Shown piece by piece: positions 50,145 through 59,286 of a stretch of 64,000 nt of DNA. Position 1 is the stretch's first letter; every line of letters starts with the position of its first letter. Made by a program: the position numbers and the translations under genes. A model generated the notes under the pieces. It saw only the letters and a program-made list of their open reading frames with translations. It was not told the origin of the DNA and ran no database searches. The stretch covers positions 1-64,000 of the forward strand of contig JAFLZV010000006.1 of the NCBI GenBank assembly GCA_029785375.1, in the 5' to 3' direction. Origin of the DNA: Nitrososphaerota archaeon (GTDB taxonomy: Archaea; Thermoproteota; Nitrososphaeria; Nitrososphaerales; Gagatemarchaeaceae).

Positions 50145-52874
50145 TTGAACGAAAAGAAGCAGGCCCTGAGTGCCAAGTTCTCCGCCGACTACAAGAAGTA
50201 CTACGTCGTGGACCTCTTCAACAGGGAAGGGTTCGTCAGGAAGAAGTGCGAGAGCTGCGGCAAGCACTTCTGGACGCTCAACCAAGAAAGGACCAGGTGC
50301 GATGACCAGCCCTGCTCTCCCTACACGTTCATCGGAGACCCTCCCACCTCGAAGAGGCTGAGCTACGTCGAGACCTGGAACGCCGTCGAGAGGTTCTTCA
50401 AGAAGAACGGTCACACCATAGTCAAGCGCTACCCCGTGGTCAGCAGGTGGCGCCCCGACCTCTACTTCACCGTCGCGTCGATAATCGACTTCCAGAGGGT
50501 GGAGGGCGGGAAGGTGGTCTTCGCCCTCCCTGCTAACCCACTGGTCGTCCCTCAGATGTGCGTCAGGTTCAACGACGTCCCCACCGTCGGGGTCAACGGG
50601 AAGCACGGCACATCCTTCTGCATGATCGGCCAGACCGCCCTGGCGAACAGGGAGGGGTACTGGAAGGACAGGACTATCGACCTCGACTTCGAACTTCTCA
50701 CCAAAGTCTTCGGAATCCCCAAGGAGGAGGTCTCCTTCGACGAAGACGTCTGGATGGGCTACGGGGCCTTCGGCTACTCCCTGCAGTACAACGTCAGGGG
50801 GCTTGAGACGGGGAACGCGGTCTTCACAGCCTTCGAAGGCAGCCCCGAGAAGTACGTCCCCCTCAAGGAGAGGGTCGTGGACATGGGGGCAGGGCTCGAG
50901 CGCCTGACCTGGCTCAGCCAGGGCACGCCTACAGCCTACGACTCCTACCTCGCACCGGTACTGAGGAGGATGAAGAAGGAGAACGCCGTCGAGTACGACG
51001 AGGCGCTCTTCCGAAAGTACGCGGCCCTCGCGGGGGAGATCAACCTAGACGAATACCGCAACCTCGACGACGCGAGGCTGAAGATAGCGAAGTCCCTGGG
51101 TAGGGACGCCTCCGACCTCGCGAAACAGTTCGGCGCCCTGGAGGCGTTGTACGCCATCGCAGACCACACGCGGACCCTCCTCTTCGCCATCGCGGACGGC
51201 ATGCTCCCTAGCAACTCAGGAGGCGGTTACAACCTGAGGATGGTCTACAGGCGTGCGCGCAACTTCATCAACTACTACAAGTTCAAGCTGACCGTCCCGG
51301 ACCTCATCGACTGGCACATAGACCAGCTCAGAGGGATGTACCCGGAGCTGGCGGGGCACGACTCCGACGTGAAGGATGTCCTCGGAGTGGAGGAGTCCAG
51401 GTTCCTCTCGTCCGCCGAAAGGGTGGCGAAGATAGTGTCTTCAATCTCGTCCGAAGGAAAGGAGCTCTCGACCGACGACCTCGTAAGGCTCTACGACTCC
51501 GACGGGGTCACGCCGGAGCAACTCGCAGAGGCCGGAGCCAGAGCGAGCCCCCCCGAGGGGTTCTACGAGAAGGTCCAGGCCAGGCATCTTAGCCGCGAGA
51601 TAGAGCAGCCGAAGCTCCAGTTCGACACCAGCAGGATATCGGCGACCAGGCTGTGGTACTACGAAGAGGGCGCGCCTCTAGATTTCACCGCCAGGGTGGT
51701 GAAAGTCTTCCAGGGGAACCACGTGGTCCTCGACAGGACGGTCTTCTATCCGCGCGGCGGCGGCCAGGAGCCCGACCGGGGGACACTGGGGGGAGCGGAG
51801 GTGGTGGACATCGAGAAGTACGGCGACGTGGTTATCCACAAGGTGAAGGGAAAGGCCCCCAGGGCCGGAACCAGGGTCGAGTGCCACGTCGACCAGAGGC
51901 GGAGGCGGAGGGTCACTCAGATCCACTCCGCCACCCACGTGCTCAACGGGGCGTCCAGGGAAGTGCTGGGCCCATGGGTCTGGCAGCACTCGGCGTTCAA
52001 GGAGGAGGATTATGGACGGATAGACATAACCCACTTCTCACACCTGACCGGGGTGGAAGTACAGAAGATCGAAGACCTAGCCAACGACGTAGTGCGGCGG
52101 GACCTGCCAGTGACGAACACTTTCATGCCCCGCCAGGAGGCAGAGAAGAAGTACGGCTTCAGGCTCTACCAGGGCGGCGTGGTCCCAGGCAAGCTCGTCA
52201 GGGTGGTCGACATCGGGGGGTGGGACATAGAGGCGTGCGGCGGGACGCACGTGAGCTCAACCGGCGAAGTGGGGCTCATCAAGGTCACCAAGGTCGAGAG
52301 GGTCCAGGACGGTGTGGAGCGGCTCGAGTTCGTCGCCGGGGAAGCGGCCATAGAGTACATGCACAGGATGGACTCGGAGCTCAGCGAGCTCTCGGCGGTG
52401 CTGAACACCCAAAGGGAGAACCTCCCCAAAGTGGCGAGAGGCATCCTGCGGGACCTTGAGGAGTCCCGGGCTCGCGAGAAGAGCCTGGGGGAGACCATAG
52501 TCGAGATGTCCTCCACCGGGGTCGCGGCCGAAGCGAAGGACGTGGGGGCCGCAAGACTTTACGTCTCGAAGAACCCCCCCATGGGCGAGGAACAAATCAT
52601 TGGCCAGGGGCAAAAGAGCGTCTCGTCCGAGCCGTCTCTGATCTACGTGGCAATCTTCTCCACAGGCAAGTCCGCCAGGATCGTCTGCTTCGTCGGCCAA
52701 GAGGCCATGAAGGCAGGGTTCTCCGCCGTTGAAATCGTCAGACAGCTCGCCCCGACGCTCGGAGGCTCTGGAGGGGGTTCCCCGTCGTTCGCCCAGGGGG
52801 GCGGTCCGCTCGCAGGCAAGGTGGACGAGGCAGCTTCCATCGCCCAGGGACTGCTTCCGAACTCGACGAGTTGA
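50145..52874 (+). CDS. alaS: Alanyl-tRNA synthetase
   Basis: Class II synthetase of 909 residues, archaeal type. An N-terminal zinc-like CESCG...CDDQPC insertion precedes the catalytic core (motif 2 region RFNDVPTVGVNGKHGTSF, GAGLERLTWL motif 3). The editing domain has HSATHVLNGA and CGGTHVSSTGE zinc ligands, followed by a shorter C-terminal domain with GGSGGGSPSFAQGGG. A TATA-like AAGTTTATC (about 50091-50099) lies about 50 bases upstream, so the mRNA may have a short leader. Start TTG 50145. Confidence 0.95.
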   Translation: MNEKKQALSAKFSADYKKYYVVDLFNREGFVRKKCESCGKHFWTLNQERTRCDDQPCSPYTFIGDPPTSKRLSYVETWNAVERFFKKNGHTIVKRYPVVSRWRPDLYFTVASIIDFQRVEGGKVVFALPANPLVVPQMCVRFNDVPTVGVNGKHGTSFCMIGQTALANREGYWKDRTIDLDFELLTKVFGIPKEEVSFDEDVWMGYGAFGYSLQYNVRGLETGNAVFTAFEGSPEKYVPLKERVVDMGAGLERLTWLSQGTPTAYDSYLAPVLRRMKKENAVEYDEALFRKYAALAGEINLDEYRNLDDARLKIAKSLGRDASDLAKQFGALEALYAIADHTRTLLFAIADGMLPSNSGGGYNLRMVYRRARNFINYYKFKLTVPDLIDWHIDQLRGMYPELAGHDSDVKDVLGVEESRFLSSAERVAKIVSSISSEGKELSTDDLVRLYDSDGVTPEQLAEAGARASPPEGFYEKVQARHLSREIEQPKLQFDTSRISATRLWYYEEGAPLDFTARVVKVFQGNHVVLDRTVFYPRGGGQEPDRGTLGGAEVVDIEKYGDVVIHKVKGKAPRAGTRVECHVDQRRRRRVTQIHSATHVLNGASREVLGPWVWQHSAFKEEDYGRIDITHFSHLTGVEVQKIEDLANDVVRRDLPVTNTFMPRQEAEKKYGFRLYQGGVVPGKLVRVVDIGGWDIEACGGTHVSSTGEVGLIKVTKVERVQDGVERLEFVAGEAAIEYMHRMDSELSELSAVLNTQRENLPKVARGILRDLEESRAREKSLGETIVEMSSTGVAAEAKDVGAARLYVSKNPPMGEEQIIGQGQKSVSSEPSLIYVAIFSTGKSARIVCFVGQEAMKAGFSAVEIVRQLAPTLGGSGGGSPSFAQGGGPLAGKVDEAASIAQGLLPNSTS

Positions 52875-52879
52875 GTGGA

Positions 52880-55708
52880 ATGTCAGCGCGAGAGAAGCAC
52901 TGGCTGAAGGTTTGGGATGAGAAGCACGCGTTCGAGCCGGACCCGGTCGCGGGGAAAAAGAAGGTCTTCGTCACCTTTCCATTCCCATACATGAACGCCG
53001 CAGTCCACGTCGGGACCGCCTTCACGGCGAGCCACCTGGAGTTCTACTCCAGGTTCAAGCGCCTTCAGGGGTACAACGTCCTCTTTCCCTGGGCCTGGCA
53101 TTGGACAGGGCAGCCCATCGTCGGGATGAGCAAGAGGCTCAGGGAGGGAGACCCGGATGTAAGGAGGGCGTTCCTGGAGCTCGACCACGTCCCAGAGCAG
53201 GAGGTCGCGAAGTTCGTCGACCCGGAATATCTGGCTTCCTACTACACGAAGCAGAGCCGAAAGGTGATGAAAGAGACGGGCTTCTCGATCGACTGGAGAA
53301 GGGAGTTCAGGACCATCGACCCGGCCTTCAGGAAGTTCGTGGAGTGGCAGTACTTCCACCTGCGGGAGATGGGCTATGTCGTCCAAGGGACCCACCCGGT
53401 GGTCTGGTGCCCCTTCGACAAGAGCCCCACGGGAGACCACGACAGGATGGAGGGAGAAGGGGTCTCCCCCACAGAATTCAACCTGATCAAGTTCCACCTC
53501 GGCGAGTTCGCCCTAGTCGCCGCGACGCTGAGGCCAGAGACCATCTACGGGGCGACCAACGTCTGGGTGAACCCAGACGCCGACTACAGCGAGGCGCGCG
53601 TCGACGGGGAGCTCTGGATAGTCAGCTCTGCATCCCTGTCCAAGCTCTCCGAGCAGAAGCACAACGTCGTCCCAGTCCGCGAGTTCAAGGGGTCCGACCT
53701 GGTCGGCAGATACGCGATGGCCCCCCTCACCGGAAAGTCGCTCCCTGTCTTCCCAGGCAGGTTCGTCGACCCGTCGCTGGCCACCGGCGTGGTCTACAGC
53801 GTCCCGGCCCACGCTCCCTACGACCTGATGGCGCTGAGGGACATCCAGGAAGGGAGGGTCCAGGTTGGGCGGCAGGTCAAGGAAGAGGCCGACAAGATAA
53901 CCCCGATACCGATCCTCTCCCTGTCGGGATACTCCAGGGTCCCTGCAGAAGACGCGATCAGAAAGCTGAGCATAAAGGACTCGATGGATCCGAACCTGGA
54001 AACGGCAACCCAAGAGATCTACAGCGCCGAGTTCCACAGGGGGGTGCTCAGCCAGAGCTCCGGCCCCCTCGCCGACCTGACGGTCCCCGAGGCGAAGGAC
54101 AAGGCAGTGGAACTCATCGCCAAGACAGAGAGGCTTGCAAAGATGTTCGAGCTCCCTGAGAAGGTCGTCTGCCGCTGCGGGACCAGATGCTACGTCAAAA
54201 TCCTCGAAAACCAGTGGTTCCTGAACTACTCCAACCCTGAGTGGAAGGCCAAGGCGAAGCTGGTCATAGACCGGGCGGAGATCTACCCAGAGGAAGCCAG
54301 GCAGCTGTTCTACTCCACCATCGAATGGCTGAAGGACTGGCCCTGCGCAAGGCGTTCCGGGATGGGGACAAGGCTCCCATGGGACAAGGACTGGCTGGTC
54401 GAGACCCTGAGCGACTCCACCATCTACATGGCCTATTACTGCATAAGCAAGTTCGTCAACCTAGAGAAGGTAGGGCCCGACAGCCTCACCCCGGAGGTGC
54501 TGGACTACGTCCTCCTAGGCAAGGGGAGCCCGGCTAACCTTGCCAAGGCGGCCCGAATCCCTGAACGGGTCTTGAGGGATCTGAGGACCGAGTTCTCCTA
54601 TTGGTACCCCGTCGACCTGCGCAACTCGGGGAAGGACCTCATCCCCAACCACCTCACCTTCTTCGCGTTCCACCACGCTGCCCTCTTCCCCGAGAAGTTC
54701 TGGCCCCGAGGATTCGGCATCAACGGCATGATAACCATCGAAGGGAAGAGGATGAGCAAGACCAAGGGGAACTTCGTCACATGGGAGGGCGCCAAGGAGA
54801 AGTACGGCGCCGACGCATTCCGGCTGGCCCTGGCCCTGACAGCGGACGGCATGGACGACGCAGACTGGAGAGACAGAGCCGCCATGGACGCGAAAGAGAA
54901 AGTCGACTCCGTGATCCCATTCGTCAAGAAGACCCTGAGGTCGTCGGCCGACCGCAAGGCGGACGGCCTGGACTCGTGGCTTGTCTCTTCATTCAACGGA
55001 CGGATCGCCGTCGCGTCCGAAGCGATGGAGGAGCTCAGGATGCGGCGCGCGTCCGCCACCGTCTTCCTGGACATCTGGAACGACCTAAGGTACTATCTGC
55101 GCAGGGCAGGAAAGCCACGGCGCCAGACGCTCACTGAGGTGTTCAACGCCTGGGCGAGGATGATGTCTCCCTTCACCCCGTTCATGGCCGAGGAGCTGAA
55201 CCGGGAACTGGGAGGAAAGGGCCTGGTCTGCCAGGCGGACTGGCCGGCTCCCGATGACTTCCCAGTGGACGACGATGCGGTCCTGGCCGAAGCGGTCCTT
55301 GGGAGGGTCATCGAAGACGCGCGCAACGTGTTGAAGGTAGTCAAGGGGGCCCGGTCGAAGCTGAACGTCTACGTGTGCTCCGACGAAGCGAAGGCCTTCT
55401 TTCTGGAGCTGACCGCGGCGAAGCAGAGCAAGGGGAATGTCGGCCAGGTGCTGAAGAAGCACGCCTCCCTGAAGATTCAGCCGGACAGGGTCTTCAAGCT
55501 TGCCTACGAGCTGGGAGAAGACCTCCTCGGCAAGGTCGTCGCAGGCAGGGGCTTCGACGAGTTCCAGTCCCTCTCGGAGGCTTCTGAGTTCATGGCGAAG
55601 GAGCTGGGCATCGAGGTGGTGGTCCAAAAGACCGGCAAGCAGATTCACGACCCGGCCAACAGGGCGAAGGACGCACTACCCACTAAGCCAGCCTTCTACC
55701 TAGAGTGA
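52880..55708 (+). CDS. leuS: Leucyl-tRNA synthetase
   Basis: Class I synthetase, about 942 residues, archaeal/eukaryotic type. FPYMNAAVHVGTAFT holds the HIGH-equivalent (HVGT). A CP1 editing domain follows (TLRPETIYGATNVWVNPD), then KRMSKTKGNF is the KMSKS loop. I place the start at ATG 52880; TTG 52871, which overlaps the alaS stop, is possible. alaS and leuS form a translationally coupled pair. Confidence 0.94.
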   Translation: MSAREKHWLKVWDEKHAFEPDPVAGKKKVFVTFPFPYMNAAVHVGTAFTASHLEFYSRFKRLQGYNVLFPWAWHWTGQPIVGMSKRLREGDPDVRRAFLELDHVPEQEVAKFVDPEYLASYYTKQSRKVMKETGFSIDWRREFRTIDPAFRKFVEWQYFHLREMGYVVQGTHPVVWCPFDKSPTGDHDRMEGEGVSPTEFNLIKFHLGEFALVAATLRPETIYGATNVWVNPDADYSEARVDGELWIVSSASLSKLSEQKHNVVPVREFKGSDLVGRYAMAPLTGKSLPVFPGRFVDPSLATGVVYSVPAHAPYDLMALRDIQEGRVQVGRQVKEEADKITPIPILSLSGYSRVPAEDAIRKLSIKDSMDPNLETATQEIYSAEFHRGVLSQSSGPLADLTVPEAKDKAVELIAKTERLAKMFELPEKVVCRCGTRCYVKILENQWFLNYSNPEWKAKAKLVIDRAEIYPEEARQLFYSTIEWLKDWPCARRSGMGTRLPWDKDWLVETLSDSTIYMAYYCISKFVNLEKVGPDSLTPEVLDYVLLGKGSPANLAKAARIPERVLRDLRTEFSYWYPVDLRNSGKDLIPNHLTFFAFHHAALFPEKFWPRGFGINGMITIEGKRMSKTKGNFVTWEGAKEKYGADAFRLALALTADGMDDADWRDRAAMDAKEKVDSVIPFVKKTLRSSADRKADGLDSWLVSSFNGRIAVASEAMEELRMRRASATVFLDIWNDLRYYLRRAGKPRRQTLTEVFNAWARMMSPFTPFMAEELNRELGGKGLVCQADWPAPDDFPVDDDAVLAEAVLGRVIEDARNVLKVVKGARSKLNVYVCSDEAKAFFLELTAAKQSKGNVGQVLKKHASLKIQPDRVFKLAYELGEDLLGKVVAGRGFDEFQSLSEASEFMAKELGIEVVVQKTGKQIHDPANRAKDALPTKPAFYLE

Positions 55709-55740
55709 CGTTCTCAGAAGATGGAGGCCGAGCTGTGGGC

Positions 55741-55881
55741 CTAGCCGCCGATCTTGAACATCTTCGTGCCGCAGACAGGGCAGGTCCCTGACTTCGCGTG
55801 CCTTCCATTCTTCATGGTCACGCTCTGCGGGCTCTTCATCTCTCGTGCAGCCTTGCACTTCACACAGTATGCTGACACCAT
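55741..55881 (-). CDS. Small DUF5679-like zinc-ribbon protein
   Basis: A 46-residue protein: YCVKCKAAREMK, VTMKNGRHAKSGTCPVCGTKMFKIGG. The two CxxC pairs form a zinc ribbon. The pattern of KNGR-x-A-x-x-G-T-C-P-V-C-G-T-K matches the DUF5679 family found widely in archaea. Function is unknown; such small ribbons often bind RNA or polymerase. It is convergent with leuS, 32 bases apart. Confidence 0.8.
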   Translation of the reverse strand: MVSAYCVKCKAAREMKSPQSVTMKNGRHAKSGTCPVCGTKMFKIGG

Positions 55882-55994
55882 GTATTGTCACCCCCCTTCC
55901 GCTGCGTTCTGCTATAAACCACTCCATTGGGACATTTCGCACCAGTGGTGCTCTCAGGGTTCAAATACGGCGGTTGTTGTCGCCGTAGACCCAA

Positions 55995-56897
55995 ATGCCT
56001 CCTGGAGATGAGGCCCTCAAGGGGGTGGCCCGGACCCGGATGTCGGACGAGTGGTCCGACTACACCCTCTACGAGAGGCTCTCGAAGACCGTGAATCAGG
56101 GCAGCGCCTTCGCGGAGGTCCTCAAGGCCCTATCCGTCACGGAGCACAGGCACTACGAGTTCTGGAAGAAGTACGTCCCCGGGGAAGAGCCGAGACTGGC
56201 AAAGCTGAAGCTCTACTGGGTCCTCTTCCTGAGGCGGTTCCTCGGCCTTACGTTCGCTACAAGGTACCTGGACAGGCACGAGGAGAACGTCGTGCAGACC
56301 TACAAAGGCTTCGCAGCACTCATCCCCGAGGAAGACAGGGCAGCCTTCGATGAGATGGTGGCAGACGAGAAGGACCACGAAAAGGCGCTGGAGATGAAGG
56401 TCGAGAGTTCCGCGGTCCGATACATATCGTTCATAGTCCTAGGGCTGGCCGATTCTCTCGTGGAAATCTCTGGAATCCACGCTGGGTCTCTCGGGTTCTA
56501 CGACCAGACGGAGATCGCCGGCCTTGCAGGGGTGATAGCGGGGGCCGCCGCATCACTTGCGATGGCCTCGGCAGCCTACGCCCAGGCGAAGCAGGGGGGG
56601 TTCGAAGGCTCGGCAAGACTCAGCGCGATCTACACCGGTGTTTCCTATTTCTTGACGGCCATAACCCTGGCGACCCCCTACTTCCTGACCAAGAACATGA
56701 TCCTCGCACTGTCCTCTTCTCTCTCCCTCGCCGTGGCGATACTCGCCATCACAACCTGGTACAGCGTGGTCATCCAGCATAAGACCTTCCTCAGGGACTT
56801 CTTGGAGATACTGCTGATTCTGTTCGGGGCTACAATCGCCCTGTACTTCTTCGGCTATGTCGTACACGGCGTGTTCCCGGGCATACGGGTCAGCTAG
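55995..56897 (+). CDS. Ferritin-like domain fused to VIT1/CCC1-type transporter
   Basis: A 300-residue fusion. Residues 20-135 are helical with E and H positions typical of a diiron ferritin-like/rubrerythrin bundle (TEHRHYEFWKK, RHEENVV, DEKDHEKALE). Residues 140-295 form five membrane helices of the VIT family (GLADSLVEISGIHAG, AYAQAKQ). MbfA-type fusions export Fe2+ or Mn2+ and protect against iron stress. Here Glu/His residues for the metal site are visible, but completeness cannot be checked by eye. Start ATG 55995. Confidence 0.8.
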   Translation: MPPGDEALKGVARTRMSDEWSDYTLYERLSKTVNQGSAFAEVLKALSVTEHRHYEFWKKYVPGEEPRLAKLKLYWVLFLRRFLGLTFATRYLDRHEENVVQTYKGFAALIPEEDRAAFDEMVADEKDHEKALEMKVESSAVRYISFIVLGLADSLVEISGIHAGSLGFYDQTEIAGLAGVIAGAAASLAMASAAYAQAKQGGFEGSARLSAIYTGVSYFLTAITLATPYFLTKNMILALSSSLSLAVAILAITTWYSVVIQHKTFLRDFLEILLILFGATIALYFFGYVVHGVFPGIRVS

Positions 56898-56946
56898 ACC
56901 GCGCCGCCGTGAACGCTCCGCGCAAGAACCAGACAAAAACGTCTTA

Positions 56947-57840
56947 TTGCCAAACCTGGCCTCGACCGTCCAGGGGTTGCAAAGCGTTACGTCAGGGCAA
57001 AAGGCGTCTTCGAAGGCTGAACTGGTCAAGCAGGTCTGCGGCTACCTGAGGGAGAATTCGTCCTCCCCTGTGACACTCGGAAGCCTCGGAGAGAAGTTCG
57101 GGCTCAGCCAGTTCCGCCTGCAGAGGACCTTCACCGACGTGATGGGAATCTCCCCACGCGAATATCTTGAAGAATTCAGGTTGAGCGTTCTCAGGTCCAA
57201 GCTCACCGCTGGCGAGCCTGTGGTCGGTGCCCTGAGGGAGGCTGGTTACTCCGCCCAGAGCTGGCTGTATGGGGACTCCCGGAGGAAGCTTGGGATGACC
57301 CCCGCGACATACAAGAAGGGCGGATCAGGGGTGCAGATTGGCTACGCGACCGGAGCGTCGGCCCTGGGCCGCCTCCTCGTGGCCACCACGGACCATGGGG
57401 TCTGCTCGGTCAAGGCCGGACGGAACGACAACGAGCTGCTGAAGGCGCTGGCCGCCGAGTTCCCTAGGGCGGGCATTGTGAAGTCGCCCAGGGCGATGCG
57501 CTATCTCCGCTCCCTGCAGAAACATCTGCGCGGGCAGGAGATGAGGTTCCCGCTGGATATCCGCGGCACTGACTTCCAGATGCGCGTCTGGACCGCGTTG
57601 CAGCGCATCCCTCTTGGAGAGACTAGGTCCTATCAAGAGGTGGCTGAGATGGTCGGCGAGCCTAGGGCGGTCAGGGCCGTGGCGAACGCCTGTGGCTCCA
57701 ACCCTGTACCGCTGATAATCCCATGCCACAGGGTGATCCGGAAGGACGGGAGCCTGGGCGGCTACGGGATGGGTGTCGGCAGGAAGAAGGCCCTCCTCTC
57801 GGAGGAGCGGGACCTTGCCGAAAGAAAGAGCGGGGTCTGA
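56947..57840 (+). CDS. AraC-type HTH fused to O6-alkylguanine-DNA alkyltransferase
   Basis: About 297 residues. An AraC-family double HTH (VTLGSLGEKFGLSQFRLQRTF, then LREAGYSAQSWLYGDSRRKLG) is followed by a methyltransferase domain with IPCHRVIRKDGSLGGYG, where the Cys takes the alkyl group. The order matches bacterial Ada without its N-terminal Zn-Cys domain, so methyl-phosphotriester sensing is absent. It likely repairs alkylated DNA and may regulate genes. I place the start at TTG 56947; a longer frame from 56857 would overlap the VIT gene by 41 bases. Confidence 0.8.
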   Translation: MPNLASTVQGLQSVTSGQKASSKAELVKQVCGYLRENSSSPVTLGSLGEKFGLSQFRLQRTFTDVMGISPREYLEEFRLSVLRSKLTAGEPVVGALREAGYSAQSWLYGDSRRKLGMTPATYKKGGSGVQIGYATGASALGRLLVATTDHGVCSVKAGRNDNELLKALAAEFPRAGIVKSPRAMRYLRSLQKHLRGQEMRFPLDIRGTDFQMRVWTALQRIPLGETRSYQEVAEMVGEPRAVRAVANACGSNPVPLIIPCHRVIRKDGSLGGYGMGVGRKKALLSEERDLAERKSGV

Positions 57841-58034
57841 AGTCAACCCTCTCGTGGGGCGTGCCTGCGGCACCTTGCCCAGGGTCTTCCGAAGATGAGT
57901 CTCGGCCCTGCATGCGCGGATGGGCGCGAGAGGCTGCCGGAGGGCGCCGCCCGCGATCTAGGTGCGCCTGAGGACCGCACCTGACGCACGCGCCCCTGCA
58001 TAACTTCATCTATGCGGCAGCGACCGGCGGGTTC

Positions 58035-58967
58035 ATGGTGGCATCAAGACCAAGGAGCTTACTCTCCGTAGCCGACCTCTCTTCCGGAGAGATAGACTCC
58101 CTCATATCCCGAGCCGGGGCGTTAAAGAAGCAGTTCAAGTTGAGACGGCCGTCGCGGGTCCTCTCGGGGTCTGCCGTGGGGCTCCTGTTCGAGAAGCCTT
58201 CGACCCGGACAAGGACCAGCTTCGAGGTGGCGACACTGAGACTAGGTGGGTCGCCGGTCTATCTCGCCGCCAACGACCTCCAGCTCAGCCGCGGAGAGCC
58301 GATCAAGGACACGGCTAGGGTGCTGGGAGGTTACCTCGACGTAGTGGTGGCACGGGTCTTCGCGCAGAGCACCCTCGTCCAGCTGGCCACCTACTCGGGG
58401 AGACCGGTGATCAACGCTCTAAGCGAGACAGAGCATCCAACCCAGGCTGTCAGCGACCTGCTGACCATCAAGGAGGTCAAGGGGAAGCTGCGAGGGACCA
58501 CCCTGGCATACATCGGAGACGGCAACAACGTCTGCAACTCCCTGCTGCTGGCGGGAGCCCTCACGGGGATGAACGTGGTCGTAGCTTCCCCTGAAGGGTA
58601 CGAGCCCGAGGGCTCCCTCATCCGCAGGGCGAAGTCGCTGGCCAAGAAAAATGGCGGGAGCATCGAGCTGGTCCGGGACCCGAGGGATGCTGTAGCCTCA
58701 GCGGACGCGGTCTACACCGATGTCTGGGTGAGCATGGGGGAGGAGAGAGAGCAGGAGGCGAGGGTCAGGGTGTTCAAGAGATACCAGGTCAATTCTGCCC
58801 TGATGAAGTCGGCTCCTAGGGGTGCGGTCGTCATGCACTGCCTCCCCGCCCACCGGGGGCTCGAGATCACCGACGACGTCCTGGAAGGGAGACAGTCCGT
58901 CGCCTGGCAGCAGGGCGAGAACAAGCTCTACGGGGCCGCCGCATCCCTCGAATACGTGGCCGGATGA
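58035..58967 (+). CDS. argF: Ornithine carbamoyltransferase
   Basis: A 310-residue enzyme: FEKPSTRTRTSFE binds carbamoyl phosphate, HPTQAVSDLLTI is the second landmark, and HCLPAHRG the ornithine-binding Cys motif. It forms citrulline for argG, completing the arginine route from LysW-derived ornithine; argG and argH are about 20 kb away. Start ATG 58035, preceded by a TATA-like ATAACTTC. Confidence 0.94.
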   Translation: MVASRPRSLLSVADLSSGEIDSLISRAGALKKQFKLRRPSRVLSGSAVGLLFEKPSTRTRTSFEVATLRLGGSPVYLAANDLQLSRGEPIKDTARVLGGYLDVVVARVFAQSTLVQLATYSGRPVINALSETEHPTQAVSDLLTIKEVKGKLRGTTLAYIGDGNNVCNSLLLAGALTGMNVVVASPEGYEPEGSLIRRAKSLAKKNGGSIELVRDPRDAVASADAVYTDVWVSMGEEREQEARVRVFKRYQVNSALMKSAPRGAVVMHCLPAHRGLEITDDVLEGRQSVAWQQGENKLYGAAASLEYVAG

Positions 58968-59066
58968 GCTGGACAGGACTCTCTCGCCTGCAGCATCGGC
59001 AAAAGGCTGGCGTCTTGTTCAAGACTGCACGCAGGGTTGGCATCAGCCGCGAGAGAGGAGTCAAAG

Positions 59067-59179
59067 CGGGCCCGGTGGGATTTGAACCCACGACCTCTGC
59101 GAGCCTAAGCTCCCTACAGCTTAGAAGGCTGCCACGCTATCCGTACTCCGCTCCCGGTCTGGATCTGCGCTACGGGCCC
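59067..59179 (-). tRNA. tRNA-Arg (TCT) with two insertions
   Basis: Acceptor GGGCCCG/CGGGCCC, D-stem GCGC/GCGT, anticodon arm GCAGC-CTTCTAA-GCTGT with anticodon TCT (59123-59125) and T-arm GTGGG-TTCAAAT-CCCAC are visible. At 113 bases it is 37 longer than mature size. Removing about 59144-59161 (18 bases) gives a D-loop AGATC-CGGATA with its GG. A further 17-19 bases lie between the anticodon stem and the T-arm (about 59097-59115). There, CTAAGCT of the anticodon loop can pair with AGCTTAG of the insert. No CCA is encoded. Confidence 0.8.
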
Positions 59180-59286
59180 AATTGACACCGCCTCAGGTTT
59201 CAACATAAGCTTTGCCGCCGCAGCCCGCTTTCCACGAATGCCCGGAATCGGAAGGTTTTATCATGTCCGGAGCCGCTCGTCGGCCG

